This document shows positions 1-9,657 of a DNA stretch of 64,000 nucleotides, in pieces. The translations under genes were made by a program, and so were the position numbers. Numbering within the stretch: position 1 is the first letter of the stretch; each line of letters starts with the position of its first letter. The notes below the pieces were generated by a model. The model worked only from the letters and a program-made list of their open reading frames with translations. It searched no databases and had not been told where the DNA came from. Origin of the DNA: Ruminococcus sp. (GTDB lineage Bacteria; Bacillota; Clostridia; Oscillospirales; Ruminococcaceae); the NCBI GenBank assembly GCA_016288815.1, contig JAEELF010000012.1:1-64000 (forward strand). Direction: 5' to 3'.

Positions 1-18
1 AATACAGAGATGTTCAGA

Positions 19-46
19 GGCGGGACATGACAAACCCGCCTTATTC
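19..46 (+). terminator. Short GC hairpin upstream of the PBP gene
   Basis: GGCGGG (19-24) and CCCGCC (35-40) are perfectly complementary and are followed by TTATTCTATT. It could end or attenuate the transcript of a gene to the left of the window. The U-tract is weak, so read-through into the PBP gene is likely. Confidence 0.35.
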
Positions 47-79
47 TATTATAACGAATATAAGGAAAGGAAGAGAGCA

Positions 80-2458
80 TTGGCACTGAACACTAAACCG
101 ACCAATTCAATGAGATTCAGGGCGAAGGTCGTGATGACGGCTGTGTTCATCGTCCTCTTCTCAGTAGTGGCTGGGAACTTCTTCAAGATCTCGGTCTTAG
201 ATAATCAGAAATATCAGGAAATGGCCAACGATCAGCACTTCGGCTCGATAACCATTTCTGCACACCGCGGCACGATCTACGATGCGAACGGCAACGTCGT
301 CGCCAAGAGCGCCACGGTATACAAGGTCTTCCTCGACCCGCAGCGCTTCCGCTTGGACCTCGAGGAGCTCCAGAAGGACATCGACAAGCGCAACTCCGAA
401 AAGATGAACGGTACATACGTCCCTGAGTATGACGAGGAGGGCAATGAGCTCTATCCGCTGCCGTCGTCTGCGGAGGCGTTCAGGCAGGAGACGGTCAGCT
501 TCCTTTCGGCGAAGCTCGGTATCTCAGCCGAAAAGGTCGAGAAGGCGATGGTCGCCGAGAACCAGTACAGCGTATTGCAGGATCAGGTCGAGAAGCCCGT
601 CGCGGACGAGGTCATCGCGCATTTCACGCAGTACGGGCTGTACTACTCGATAAACGTCGAGGAGGACACCAAGCGCTATTACCCCCGCGAACAGCTCGCG
701 GCTTCGGTGATCGGCTTCACCAACGCCGACGGGAACGGTCTCTACGGCATCGAGGCGTACTATAACGACTACCTCTCCGGTATCGACGGCAGGACGATCT
801 CTGCCAAGGACTCCAACGGAAATCAGCTCCCGTACCGCTATTCCAAGACCTATCCCGCGCAGAACGGCAACGATGTCTACCTCACCATTGATATGGATAT
901 ACAGTATTACCTCGAGAAACACCTCGAGGAAATGGTCATCAATCATCAGGTGAAGAACCGCGGCTGCGCGATACTCATGAACGCAAATACCGGTGCGATA
1001 TACGGTATGGCGACATATCCCTCGTTCGACCTCAACGAGCCATACGAGATAAAGGACCCAGGCGTGCTCGCGGAGATAAATTCGCTCACCGGCGACGCCA
1101 AGGATAAGCGCGTCGGCGAGGCGCGTGAGACACAGTGGCGCAATAAGTGTATCACTGAGGTCTATGAGCCGGGCTCGGTATTCAAGGTAATAACCAGTGC
1201 GGCGGCGTTCGACGAGAACCTCATCGACCTCACCAAGGACAGCTTCTACTGCTCCGGCTCGGTGACCTTCGAGGGCGCAAAGCAGCCTATCAACTGTCAC
1301 AACACTGCCGGTCACGGCACACAGACCTACCAGCAGGCACTCACCAACTCCTGCAACCCGGCATTCATGGAGATAGGCAAGAGGCTCGGCGTGGATAAGT
1401 TCTGCTACTACTTCGACGCTTTCGGTCTGCGGGAGCCGACCGGTATAGACCTTCCCGCGGAGAGCTCGGGTATCGGATTCTACTCCGATAATATGTCGCC
1501 CGTAGACCTCGCGGTATCGGCTTTCGGTCAGGGTGAGACGATCACTCCGCTCGAGATGATAGTCTCCTACTGTGCGGCTATCAACGGCGGATACCTCCTC
1601 CAGCCATATGTCGTTGACAGGGTGGTGGACGAATCCGGTAATGTCGTATTCAAGAACGAGCGCACCGTGCGTCGTCAGGTAGTCTCCGAGGAGACCTCCG
1701 CGACCATGAGGAATGCGCTCGAGCAGGTAGTCGCCGGAAACAGCGGCGGTAACGTTTCCATCAAGGGATACTCTATCGGAGGCAAGTCCGGTACCTCGCA
1801 GCGACTCTCTCTCACCGACAACACCAACTACGAGCTCGGTGAGGAGGAGGACGACTCCAAGCAGGAGTACGGCGCGTCGTATGTGTGCTTCACTCCCGCG
1901 CAGGATCCGGAGATAATCCTCCTCGTGCTCGCCGATGAGCCAGACAACAGCCCGAATATGTACTACGGCTCGGTAGTTGCCGTGCCTGCGGCGAGAGATA
2001 TCCTCACGGACGTTCTGCCGTACATGGGCATAAGCCCGGAGTACTCCGACGATGAGCTCGCGAACCTTGACGTCAAGGTGCCGCTCCTTGAGGGCCCTAT
2101 CGACGACGCGAAGGCGACGCTCGAGGCTCTCGGGGTGGAGTATGAGGTCATCGGCAACGGCATTGAGGTCGTTGCACAGTCTCCGCTCACGGGTACTGCT
2201 ATCGCCAAGGGTGGCTGCGTTTACCTCTACACGGAGATCAGCCACACCTCGGAGCTCGTTGAGGTGCCCGACCTTTGGGGCCTCTATCCGAGCGACGCTA
2301 ACTACATGATAACTGAATGCGGTCTGAATTACGTCGCGAGAGGAGCTTCCACGAGGTCTGATGCGACGGTCAGCAGCCAGAGCATAGCCCCCGGCACGAC
2401 TGTGCCGAAGGGTACGGCTATAGAGCTGGAATTCACCGTATATGAGGACAACGGATAA
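80..2458 (+). CDS. SpoVD/PBP2B-type peptidoglycan transpeptidase with two PASTA domains
   Basis: Class B penicillin-binding protein that cross-links peptidoglycan at the septum or spore cortex, anchored by one N-terminal membrane helix (about residues 16-36). The transpeptidase motifs are intact: S366-V-F-K369 (nucleophile Ser366), S424-C-N426 and K569-S-G-T572. Two PASTA modules follow at about 660-720 and 725-790. Two PASTA domains recall PBP2B, while SpoVD usually has one, so the exact paralogue is unresolved. The start is a TTG preceded by an AAGGAAAGGAAG Shine-Dalgarno region. The frame is open to the window edge, so an earlier start cannot be excluded. It is the first visible gene of the dcw cluster, 35 nt before murE. 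Confidence 0.93.
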   Translation: MALNTKPTNSMRFRAKVVMTAVFIVLFSVVAGNFFKISVLDNQKYQEMANDQHFGSITISAHRGTIYDANGNVVAKSATVYKVFLDPQRFRLDLEELQKDIDKRNSEKMNGTYVPEYDEEGNELYPLPSSAEAFRQETVSFLSAKLGISAEKVEKAMVAENQYSVLQDQVEKPVADEVIAHFTQYGLYYSINVEEDTKRYYPREQLAASVIGFTNADGNGLYGIEAYYNDYLSGIDGRTISAKDSNGNQLPYRYSKTYPAQNGNDVYLTIDMDIQYYLEKHLEEMVINHQVKNRGCAILMNANTGAIYGMATYPSFDLNEPYEIKDPGVLAEINSLTGDAKDKRVGEARETQWRNKCITEVYEPGSVFKVITSAAAFDENLIDLTKDSFYCSGSVTFEGAKQPINCHNTAGHGTQTYQQALTNSCNPAFMEIGKRLGVDKFCYYFDAFGLREPTGIDLPAESSGIGFYSDNMSPVDLAVSAFGQGETITPLEMIVSYCAAINGGYLLQPYVVDRVVDESGNVVFKNERTVRRQVVSEETSATMRNALEQVVAGNSGGNVSIKGYSIGGKSGTSQRLSLTDNTNYELGEEEDDSKQEYGASYVCFTPAQDPEIILLVLADEPDNSPNMYYGSVVAVPAARDILTDVLPYMGISPEYSDDELANLDVKVPLLEGPIDDAKATLEALGVEYEVIGNGIEVVAQSPLTGTAIAKGGCVYLYTEISHTSELVEVPDLWGLYPSDANYMITECGLNYVARGASTRSDATVSSQSIAPGTTVPKGTAIELEFTVYEDNG

Positions 2459-2493
2459 ACAAAACGATAAAACAAAGACAGGAGGCAGTCGGA

Positions 2494-3927
2494 ATGAAAT
2501 TGTATGATCTGCTCGAGGACAACGCCGGTACAGAGCTCGGAAATATAGAGATAAGCTCGCTCACCGACGACACGCGAAAGGTGACTGACGGGAGCCTGTT
2601 CGTCTGCGTCAAGGGCGCAAAGTTCGACGGACATACCGCTGCGGCTGAAATGCTCGCTAAGGGCGCGGCTGCGGTAGTGTGTGAGCACGACCTCGGGCTC
2701 GGGGAGAGACAGATAATCACGGACAATTCCCGCAGGCTCTACGGAAGGCTCTGCGCGGCGTGGTTCGGTCACCCGGAACGCAAGCTCAAGATGATCGGCG
2801 TCACCGGCACCAACGGCAAGACGACCACTACTAACGTCATCAAGCATATCCTCATGAGCGCCGGACACAAGACCGGTCTCGTGGGCACGATACAGAATGA
2901 GATCGGCAATGAGGTGCTCCATACAGACAACACAACTCCTATGGCATATGACTTCATGGAGCTGCTCGACAAGATGGTGAAGGCGGGCTGTGAGTATGTC
3001 GTTATGGAGGTGTCGTCGTTCGGGCTCGTGCAGGAGCGCATAGGCTGCTCGCACTTCGGGACGGCGGTATTCACTAACCTCACGCAGGATCACCTCGACT
3101 ACCACAAGGACATGGAGGAGTACTATCAGGCTAAGAAGCTCCTCTTCGGTATGTGCGACCGCGCGATGATAAACGTGGACGATGAGTACGGCAGAAGGCT
3201 CTATGAGGAGATCATGGAGGAGAAGTACACGTTCAGCATAAAGAAGGCGGCGTCCTTCTATGCGGACGGTATCAAGATAAAGTCCACCGGCTCGAGCTTC
3301 TGGTTCTGCACGGGCGGGAAGTCTCACCTCGTGAAGACGAGAATGCCCGGTGCATTCAATGTGTCGAATATAACCGCGGCTATCGCAGCGTGTCTGGCTG
3401 AGGGTCTGCCTATCGAGCAGATAATCGAGGCTGTGGGCGAATATAACGGCGTAAAGGGAAGATGTGAGGTCATCCCTACGGGGCGCGATTTCACTGTCAT
3501 CTGCGATTACGCGCACACTCCCGACGCTATCGAGAATATCCTGCGCAGCGTGCGTGAATACACTGAGGGCAGGCTCGTTTGTCTGTTCGGCTGCGGAGGA
3601 GACCGCGACGCGGCTAAGCGTCCGAAGATGGCTGCTGCGGCGGCAAAGTACGCTGACAGGCTGATAGTTACCTCCGATAATCCCCGCAGTGAGGACCCAG
3701 AGGCGATAATCCGCGATATTCTCGTCGGGCTGGAGGGTACGGACGTTCCGTATGACGTCGTGACCGACCGCCGCGAGGCTATTTATCACGCTCTGAAGAC
3801 CGCTGAGAAGGGCGACATCGTCGTCCTCGCAGGAAAGGGCCATGAGGATTACCAGATACTTGCCGGCGGCAAGCATATACACTTCGACGAGCGCGAGGTA
3901 GTCGCCGACGGTCTGAAGCTGCTGTAA
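2494..3927 (+). CDS. murE: UDP-MurNAc-L-Ala-D-Glu:meso-diaminopimelate ligase
   Basis: ATP-dependent cytoplasmic ligase adding the third residue of the peptidoglycan stem peptide. The Mur-ligase P-loop GVTGTNGKT begins at residue 102. The DNPR motif at 395-398 is the signature of enzymes that select meso-diaminopimelate rather than lysine. At 477 aa it has the usual family length, with N-terminal UMP-binding, central ATPase and C-terminal domains. A GGAGGC ribosome site lies 8 nt before the ATG. It lies directly before mraY. murF and murD, which usually accompany it in Firmicute dcw clusters, are missing here. Confidence 0.96.
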   Translation: MKLYDLLEDNAGTELGNIEISSLTDDTRKVTDGSLFVCVKGAKFDGHTAAAEMLAKGAAAVVCEHDLGLGERQIITDNSRRLYGRLCAAWFGHPERKLKMIGVTGTNGKTTTTNVIKHILMSAGHKTGLVGTIQNEIGNEVLHTDNTTPMAYDFMELLDKMVKAGCEYVVMEVSSFGLVQERIGCSHFGTAVFTNLTQDHLDYHKDMEEYYQAKKLLFGMCDRAMINVDDEYGRRLYEEIMEEKYTFSIKKAASFYADGIKIKSTGSSFWFCTGGKSHLVKTRMPGAFNVSNITAAIAACLAEGLPIEQIIEAVGEYNGVKGRCEVIPTGRDFTVICDYAHTPDAIENILRSVREYTEGRLVCLFGCGGDRDAAKRPKMAAAAAKYADRLIVTSDNPRSEDPEAIIRDILVGLEGTDVPYDVVTDRREAIYHALKTAEKGDIVVLAGKGHEDYQILAGGKHIHFDEREVVADGLKLL

Positions 3928-3946
3928 ACGGGGAGAGATAAAACAG

Positions 3947-4993
3947 ATGTCTACATCGTTCTGGATAATAAATTCGCTGATAACGCTGCTGTCGTTCGTC
4001 ATTGCGGGAGTTTCGGGCATATTCCTTGTGCCGTTCCTGCATAAGCTGAAATTCGGTCAGCCCATAAAGGTCAAGGACGGGCCTCAGTGGCACGCCAAGA
4101 AGCAGGGCACGCCGACTATGGGCGGGTTCATGTTCATCATCTCCACGGTGCTCACGTCTATCGCGGGGTACTGGATATACCGCTTCTATGCGGGGCTCGA
4201 CATGACCGATCAGGCGAACCATGACTCCTTCTACAGGCTGTTCGCGTGCGTCGTGTTCTCGGCGCTGTTCGGGCTTATCGGCTTCATCGACGACTTCATC
4301 AAGGTCGTGCGCAAGGACAACGACGGTCTCAGCGCGCTTCAGAAGGTCGGGCTCCAGACTGTGTTCGGGGTGGGATTCCTCTTTGCGCTGTATAAGTTCG
4401 GAGATGAGTCCACCTGCATAGACCTCGGCTTCTGGCAGACGCCTGAACTGGGGATATTCTACTACATCATACTGATACCGATTATCATCTACCTCACCAA
4501 CGCGGTGAACCTCACCGACGGCGTGGACGGTCTGTGCGGCTCGGTGACGTTCGTTGCCATGCTGATATTCACGGTGTGCTGCTCGATACTCGGTCAGCAT
4601 GAGATGATAAGCTATACTATGGCGCTCGCGGGAGGGTGTCTGGGATTCCTCATATGGAATTTCAACCCCGCTAAGTGCTTCATGGGCGACACGGGCTCGA
4701 TGTTCCTCGGGGCGTCCGTGACCGGCGTTGCGCTCATTCTCCACAAGCACCTGCTGCTGGTGCTCGTCGCGCTCGTGTACATCATCGAGGCGCTCTCCGT
4801 GATGATCCAGGTGACATACTTCAAGTACACCAAGAAGAAGTACGGCGAGGGCAGGCGTATATTCAAGATGACTCCTATCCACCACCACTTCGAGATGAGC
4901 GGATACAGTGAGTACAAGATCGTAATAACCTTCTCCATTGCCGGAATTATCTCCGGTATACTGGGAATAATCACATTGCTGGCATATGACTGA
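3947..4993 (+). CDS. mraY: Phospho-MurNAc-pentapeptide transferase (lipid I synthase)
   Basis: Polytopic membrane enzyme that moves phospho-MurNAc-pentapeptide onto undecaprenyl phosphate to make lipid I. The hallmark motifs of the family are visible: the acidic FIDDFIKV segment, NAVNLTDGVDGL and the HHHFE cytoplasmic loop near the C-terminus. At 348 aa, with about ten hydrophobic segments, it is of normal size. It starts 19 nt after murE with GGGGAGAG upstream. Its stop codon sits 20 nt before the ftsW start, consistent with co-transcription. Confidence 0.96.
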   Translation: MSTSFWIINSLITLLSFVIAGVSGIFLVPFLHKLKFGQPIKVKDGPQWHAKKQGTPTMGGFMFIISTVLTSIAGYWIYRFYAGLDMTDQANHDSFYRLFACVVFSALFGLIGFIDDFIKVVRKDNDGLSALQKVGLQTVFGVGFLFALYKFGDESTCIDLGFWQTPELGIFYYIILIPIIIYLTNAVNLTDGVDGLCGSVTFVAMLIFTVCCSILGQHEMISYTMALAGGCLGFLIWNFNPAKCFMGDTGSMFLGASVTGVALILHKHLLLVLVALVYIIEALSVMIQVTYFKYTKKKYGEGRRIFKMTPIHHHFEMSGYSEYKIVITFSIAGIISGILGIITLLAYD

Positions 4994-5013
4994 TGCCGGT
5001 AAAGGAGGATCAA

Positions 5014-6297
5014 ATGGCTGCCTCTTCAAAAAGCAAGGCTAAAAAGAAAAAGACACTGTGGGAGGCGTTCGTCGGCGAAGGCAGGAACGGTGATATGAGT
5101 CTGGCGTTTTTCGCGTATGTCATGATACTGCTCGTCGTGGGACTGGTCATGATGTCCTCGGCAAGCTACGCCTGGGCTTACAGCGAGCACGGCGGAGACG
5201 GTCTCTTTTACGCCAAGAAGCAGGCGAAAATGGCTGTTATCGGCTTCGCGGCGATGATCTTCTTCATGAAGATGGACTACCACAACCTCAAGAAGATACA
5301 GTTCCCGTTCCCGATACTGAAGCGTCTGAACATCGCAGGCGTGCTGTATGCGGTGGGAGGGCTGTTCCTGATACTCGCGCTCGCTATCGGAAACGATGAG
5401 GGCGGCGATATGGGCGCCAAGCGCTGGCTGACCCTCGGTCCTGTCAACTTCCAGCCGTCAGAGGTCGCGAAGCTCGCGATAATCGTGTACTTCGCCTACT
5501 CCATGGAGCGCGACGGGAAAAAGATGAACACCTTCAAGACCGGTATCGTCAAGTATGCGGTGCTGGTCGGGATATACCTTGCGCTGCTGATAAAGGAGCC
5601 CCATATCTCGGGCTGTATACTCATCGGCAGCATTGCCGTCGCGATGATACTCTGCGGCGGCGCCAACAGGAGACAGTTCCTGGCGCTCGGTGCCGGTGCT
5701 CTTGCGCTGGCGGTGTCTGTCATAAGCTGGCAGGCCGGTAAGCCGGGAAGCTACGTTGCGACGCGACTGAAATCGTGGCGCGACCCGTTCGCTGACGTCC
5801 TCGATGAGACGTGGCAGACGGCGAACTCCATCATCGCTATCGGTTCGGGCGGACTTTTCGGGCTCGGGCTCGGAAACTCCCGTCAGAAGTACCTGTACCT
5901 CCCCGAGACCAAGAACGACTTTGTGTTCCCGATAGTCTGCGAGGAGCTGGGGTTCGTGGGAGCGCTCGCGATTATCATTGTATTCTTCCTCCTCGTTGTG
6001 GAGGGATATTCCATTGCGGTGCGCTGCAAGGACCGCTTCGGTATGCTCATAGCGGTCGGTATCACGACGCAGATCGGTATTCAGACTGTTCTCAACCTCG
6101 CTGTTGTCAGCAACCTTATCCCGAACACTGGTATCAGCCTGCCGTTCTTCAGCTACGGCGGTACGGCACTGATAATGCAGCTCGCGGAAATGGGCATAAT
6201 GCTCAATATCTCGCAGCAGAGAAGCTATCCGGACACGGCTCAGACGGCTGCGCCCAAAAAGAAAAAGAGTGCGCCAAAGCGCACACGCACTGCATAA
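5014..6297 (+). CDS. ftsW: FtsW/SpoVE-family peptidoglycan polymerase
   Basis: SEDS-family membrane protein that polymerises lipid II with a class B PBP at the septum. About ten hydrophobic segments are present, with the conserved WRDPF and NDFVFPIVCEELGF regions and a Lys-rich cytoplasmic tail. I place the start at the second ATG because AAAGGAGG (5001-5008) lies 5 nt before it. An earlier in-frame ATG at 4993 overlaps the mraY stop and has no ribosome site. SpoVE, FtsW and RodA are hard to separate by eye; location in the dcw cluster favours FtsW or SpoVE. Confidence 0.92.
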   Translation: MAASSKSKAKKKKTLWEAFVGEGRNGDMSLAFFAYVMILLVVGLVMMSSASYAWAYSEHGGDGLFYAKKQAKMAVIGFAAMIFFMKMDYHNLKKIQFPFPILKRLNIAGVLYAVGGLFLILALAIGNDEGGDMGAKRWLTLGPVNFQPSEVAKLAIIVYFAYSMERDGKKMNTFKTGIVKYAVLVGIYLALLIKEPHISGCILIGSIAVAMILCGGANRRQFLALGAGALALAVSVISWQAGKPGSYVATRLKSWRDPFADVLDETWQTANSIIAIGSGGLFGLGLGNSRQKYLYLPETKNDFVFPIVCEELGFVGALAIIIVFFLLVVEGYSIAVRCKDRFGMLIAVGITTQIGIQTVLNLAVVSNLIPNTGISLPFFSYGGTALIMQLAEMGIMLNISQQRSYPDTAQTAAPKKKKSAPKRTRTA

Positions 6298-6309
6298 AGG
6301 AGCGTTTCT

Positions 6310-7443
6310 ATGAGAGTACTCATCGCGTGCGGCGGCACGGGAGGTCATATCAATCCCGGTATCGCCATTGCAGATATGATAAGGAAAAAGTACCCCGATG
6401 CGGAATTTCTCTTCGCGGGGACTCCCAAGGGTATGGAGTCTAAGCTCGTGCCGGCGGCAGGATATAAGATAGAGCATATAAAGGTCGCGGGCTTCCAGCG
6501 GAAGCTCTCGCTCGAGAATATCGGGCGAAATGCCAAGGCGGCGGCGTACCTTGTGACCTCCGGCAAGAGAGCAAAGGAGATAATCACAGGCTTCAAGCCC
6601 GACATCGCTATCGGTACGGGCGGCTATGCGGCGGGTCCTGTCATCCGCAAGGCGGCGAAAATGGGTATCCCTACCGCTATACATGAGCAGAACGCCTACC
6701 CCGGCGTGACCAACAGGCTCCTTTCGAAAGAGGTCGATGAGGTCATGCTCACCTTCATCGAGGCGCTCAAATTCATGGACAAAAGCAAATTCGAGTACAG
6801 TGTCACGGGTCTCCCGGTGCGCGGCAGCATAAACTCCATTAGCCGTGAGGAGGCACGGTCGAAGCTCGGATTCAACGACGATTTTACAATACTCTCGTTC
6901 GGGGGAAGTCTCGGGGCGGGCTGCATTAACGAGACCATGACTGAGGCTATCAAGTGGCATGTCGGGAAGGGTCTCAAGATAAACCATATCCACGGCTACG
7001 GCGGTATGGGCAAGGATACTTTCCCGCAGGCGATGAAGTCGGCAGGGATACCCCTGAAAAACGACCGTCTGCGTATCACTGAATACATAAATGACATGGA
7101 CGTTTGTCTTGCGGCGGCTGATCTCGTTATCTGCCGGTCGGGCGCTTCGACGCTCGCGGAGCTCGAGGCTGCGGGCAAGGCGGCGATACTCATTCCCTCG
7201 CCAATCGTTGCGGGGAATCATCAGTACCACAACGCTATGGTGCTCGGGAATGCGGGCGCGGCTGTCGTCATCGAGCAGAAGGACGCCTCCGCGGAGCGTA
7301 TTATTTCCGAGATCGAGAAGCTCTATGGAGACCCTGACCGCGTGAGGGCAATGTCTGAGGCGGCAGGAAAGCTCTACCTTACGGACACGAACGAGCGTAT
7401 CCTCGCGGTGGTCGATAAGCTGCTCGCTAAGGGGAGAAAATGA
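6310..7443 (+). CDS. murG: Lipid II synthase (UDP-GlcNAc:lipid I transferase)
   Basis: GT28 glycosyltransferase at the cytoplasmic membrane face that adds GlcNAc to lipid I. The N-terminal glycine-rich loop GGTGGHINPG (from residue 9) and the C-terminal donor-binding segment GASTLAELEAAGKAAILIP are both present. Length is 377 aa, as in the family. AAAGGAG lies 6 nt before the ATG. The final bases overlap the start of the following hydrolase (ATGA), indicating translational coupling. Confidence 0.95.
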   Translation: MRVLIACGGTGGHINPGIAIADMIRKKYPDAEFLFAGTPKGMESKLVPAAGYKIEHIKVAGFQRKLSLENIGRNAKAAAYLVTSGKRAKEIITGFKPDIAIGTGGYAAGPVIRKAAKMGIPTAIHEQNAYPGVTNRLLSKEVDEVMLTFIEALKFMDKSKFEYSVTGLPVRGSINSISREEARSKLGFNDDFTILSFGGSLGAGCINETMTEAIKWHVGKGLKINHIHGYGGMGKDTFPQAMKSAGIPLKNDRLRITEYINDMDVCLAAADLVICRSGASTLAELEAAGKAAILIPSPIVAGNHQYHNAMVLGNAGAAVVIEQKDASAERIISEIEKLYGDPDRVRAMSEAAGKLYLTDTNERILAVVDKLLAKGRK

Positions 7444-8315
7444 TGAACAAGGGAACGTTGGTCGATGTGAACGGCACTCAGCTGAACATTTACACTGAGG
7501 GCAGCGGAGGTGTTACGGCGGTGATAATGTCCGGCAGCGGAGTTACTGCTCCGGCGCTGGAATACAAGCCGATATACAGGCGGCTGTCCGGGAAGTACCG
7601 GGTGGCTGTCATAGAGAAGGCGGGGTACGGTCTGAGCGGGGGCATGAAGTCGCCGAGGACGGTCGAAAACCTCGTTTCAGAGGACAGGGAAGCCCTCAGG
7701 GCTGCCGGTATCGAGCCGCCGTATGTGCTCGTGCCGCACTCCTACTCGGGCTTTGAAGCCATTTACTGGGCTAACACCTATCCCGATGAGGTCAGGGCGG
7801 TGCTCAGCATGGATATGGCGATACCTGAGCTCGCGGTGAAGCAGTCGGAGGTGCTGACCGAGGAGAAGCGTCTCAGGCAGATAGACAAGCAGACCAAGCT
7901 CCTGAAGGCGATCGCGAAGGACGGGTTCCTCGCGAAGCTGCTCAGAAACAAGGCGGAGAACGTCTCCGGGCTCCTTACAGGCAGCGAGCTGACCGGCGAG
8001 GAAAAGGCTGAGTACAGGCGGTTGTTCTACAAAAACCTCGCGAATGAGGAGTATGCCGAGGAGGCGCGTCAGATGACGGCGAATGCCAAGGCGGCGCTCG
8101 CCACGGGGACACTCAGGTGTCCGGCGTGCTTCTATATCAGTGACATGAAAATGCTCAGCAAAAAGCTGAACTGGCGGCAGGCTGCGCTTGATTACGCAAA
8201 AATGTGCGGCGGGGAGGTGCATCTCTCTGACAAGGGGCACATGATGTACGCTCTTATCCCGGACGAGATGGCACAGTCATTCATAAGCTTCCTCGAAAAG
8301 CACGGGATAGCGTGA
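7440..8315 (+). CDS. Alpha/beta hydrolase inserted in the dcw cluster
   Basis: A 291-aa single-domain alpha/beta hydrolase fold protein. The nucleophile elbow reads VPHSYSG (H-S-x-S-G instead of the usual G-x-S-x-G) and a catalytic-histidine candidate lies in DKGHMMY near the C-terminus. No signal peptide is visible, so it is probably cytoplasmic. The substrate is unknown. It overlaps murG by 4 nt, with AAGGGGAG just upstream, so it is translated with the lipid II genes. That position suggests, but does not prove, a role linked to envelope precursors. The adjacent ATG at 7443 is an alternative start. Confidence 0.85.
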   Translation: MMNKGTLVDVNGTQLNIYTEGSGGVTAVIMSGSGVTAPALEYKPIYRRLSGKYRVAVIEKAGYGLSGGMKSPRTVENLVSEDREALRAAGIEPPYVLVPHSYSGFEAIYWANTYPDEVRAVLSMDMAIPELAVKQSEVLTEEKRLRQIDKQTKLLKAIAKDGFLAKLLRNKAENVSGLLTGSELTGEEKAEYRRLFYKNLANEEYAEEARQMTANAKAALATGTLRCPACFYISDMKMLSKKLNWRQAALDYAKMCGGEVHLSDKGHMMYALIPDEMAQSFISFLEKHGIA

Positions 8316-8342
8316 CCGCCGGAGGGTAACAACATTCCGCTC

Positions 8343-8370
8343 CACAGCATAATATACACAAAATGCTGTG
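8343..8370 (+). promoter_or_regulatory. Perfect inverted repeat in the murA leader
   Basis: CACAGCAT (8343-8350) and ATGCTGTG (8363-8370) form an 8-bp perfect stem with a 12-nt AT-rich loop that ends at the murA ribosome site (AGGTGG). It may be a translational hairpin or an operator. There is no U-tract, so it is not a classical terminator. Confidence 0.45.
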
Positions 8371-8380
8371 AGGTGGTAAA

Positions 8381-9640
8381 ATGCAGAAATTCATCGTAAC
8401 GGGCGGCAGGCGGCTCCGCGGGGAGCTCGCTTTGCAGGGCTGCAAGAACAGTGCGCTCCCTATCATGGCGGCGGCGCTGATGTGCCGGGGCGAATGCGTG
8501 CTCACGGACTGCCCGAAGCTCACGGACGTTTATTCCGCGGCGAGGATACTCGGCTGCCTGGGCTGCAAATGCAGCTTTGAGGGAAATACTGCCGTTATTT
8601 CGCCGGGAACGCTCAGCGGGGCGGAGATCCCCGAGGAGCTAATGCGCGAGATGCGCTCGTCTATCATCTTCATGGGCGCTATGCTCGGGAGAGCGGGGGA
8701 GTGCTGCGTCAGCGTGCCGGGCGGGTGCGAGCTCGGTCCAAGACCTATTGATATGCACCTCGCGGCTATGCGGAAAATGGGTGCTGAGATACGCGAGGAC
8801 GGCGGGAGGCTCATATGCAGGTGTCCCGACGGGAGACCTAAGGGTGCGAGGATATCGCTGCCGTTCCCGTCTGTGGGCGCGACTGAGAACGTCATACTCT
8901 GCGCGTGTCTGGCAGAGGGCGAGACTGTCCTCAACAATGCCGCGCGAGAGCCTGAGATATGCGACCTCTGCTCCTTTCTGAGAAAGTGCGGGGCGGATAT
9001 CCGCGGAGACGGCGGGAGCAGCATTACTGTTTCAGGGAAGGAAAGTTTCAGCGGCTGCGAGCACAGGATAATGCCGGACAGGATAGCCGGCGCGACTTAT
9101 CTCTGCATGACGGCGGCTGCCGGAGGCGAGATGATACTTACTAATGCGTGTATCCCCGAAATGGAGCCGTTCCTTACGGTGCTCGAGCAGACGGGGTGCA
9201 GTATATATGCGGGCGGCGGCAGGATATTCCTGCGCAGCGGCGCTCGGCTCAGAGCGGTCAGGGACAGGATCCGCACCATGCCCCACCCCGGCTTTCCGAC
9301 GGACGCTCAGGCTGTGCTCATGGCTGCGCTCGCTAAGGCGGACGGTACGAGCGTCTTCGAGGAGAATATCTTCGACTGCCGGTACCGTCACACGGACGCC
9401 CTCGTGAAAATGGGCGCTGACATCCAGGTACTCGGCAAGGTGGCTGTGGTGAAGGGAGTGGCTTCCCTGCACGGCGCTAAGTCCGAAGCGACTGACCTGC
9501 GCGGAGGTGCGGCTCTCATTACGGCTGCGCTCGCGGCGGACGGGGTGTCTGAGATAACAGGCATATCACATATCGACAGAGGATATGAAAAAATAGAGGA
9601 GGCAGTCACGGCGCTCGGGGGACGGATAGTCCGGCGCTGA
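8381..9640 (+). CDS. murA: UDP-GlcNAc 1-carboxyvinyltransferase
   Basis: Catalyses the first committed step of peptidoglycan synthesis, transfer of enolpyruvate from PEP to UDP-GlcNAc. The catalytic cysteine, the usual site of fosfomycin attack, is present as Cys116 in GGCELGPRPIDMH. The N-terminal GGRRLRGELALQGCKNSALP region is the canonical substrate-binding start. Length is 419 aa, with no truncation. Firmicutes often carry two murA paralogues. This copy sits between the hydrolase and ftsQ, with a hairpin just upstream of its ribosome site. Confidence 0.95.
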   Translation: MQKFIVTGGRRLRGELALQGCKNSALPIMAAALMCRGECVLTDCPKLTDVYSAARILGCLGCKCSFEGNTAVISPGTLSGAEIPEELMREMRSSIIFMGAMLGRAGECCVSVPGGCELGPRPIDMHLAAMRKMGAEIREDGGRLICRCPDGRPKGARISLPFPSVGATENVILCACLAEGETVLNNAAREPEICDLCSFLRKCGADIRGDGGSSITVSGKESFSGCEHRIMPDRIAGATYLCMTAAAGGEMILTNACIPEMEPFLTVLEQTGCSIYAGGGRIFLRSGARLRAVRDRIRTMPHPGFPTDAQAVLMAALAKADGTSVFEENIFDCRYRHTDALVKMGADIQVLGKVAVVKGVASLHGAKSEATDLRGGAALITAALAADGVSEITGISHIDRGYEKIEEAVTALGGRIVRR

Positions 9641-9657
9641 CTGCGGTTGGAGATAAG

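Noticed and set aside
524..2245. Very long open frame on the minus strand opposite the PBP gene
   Set aside because: It mirrors the codon usage of a real GC-rich gene, has no ribosome site and no recognisable domains. Similar long antisense frames opposite murE (2329-4020) and ftsW/murG (5458-7230) were rejected for the same reason.
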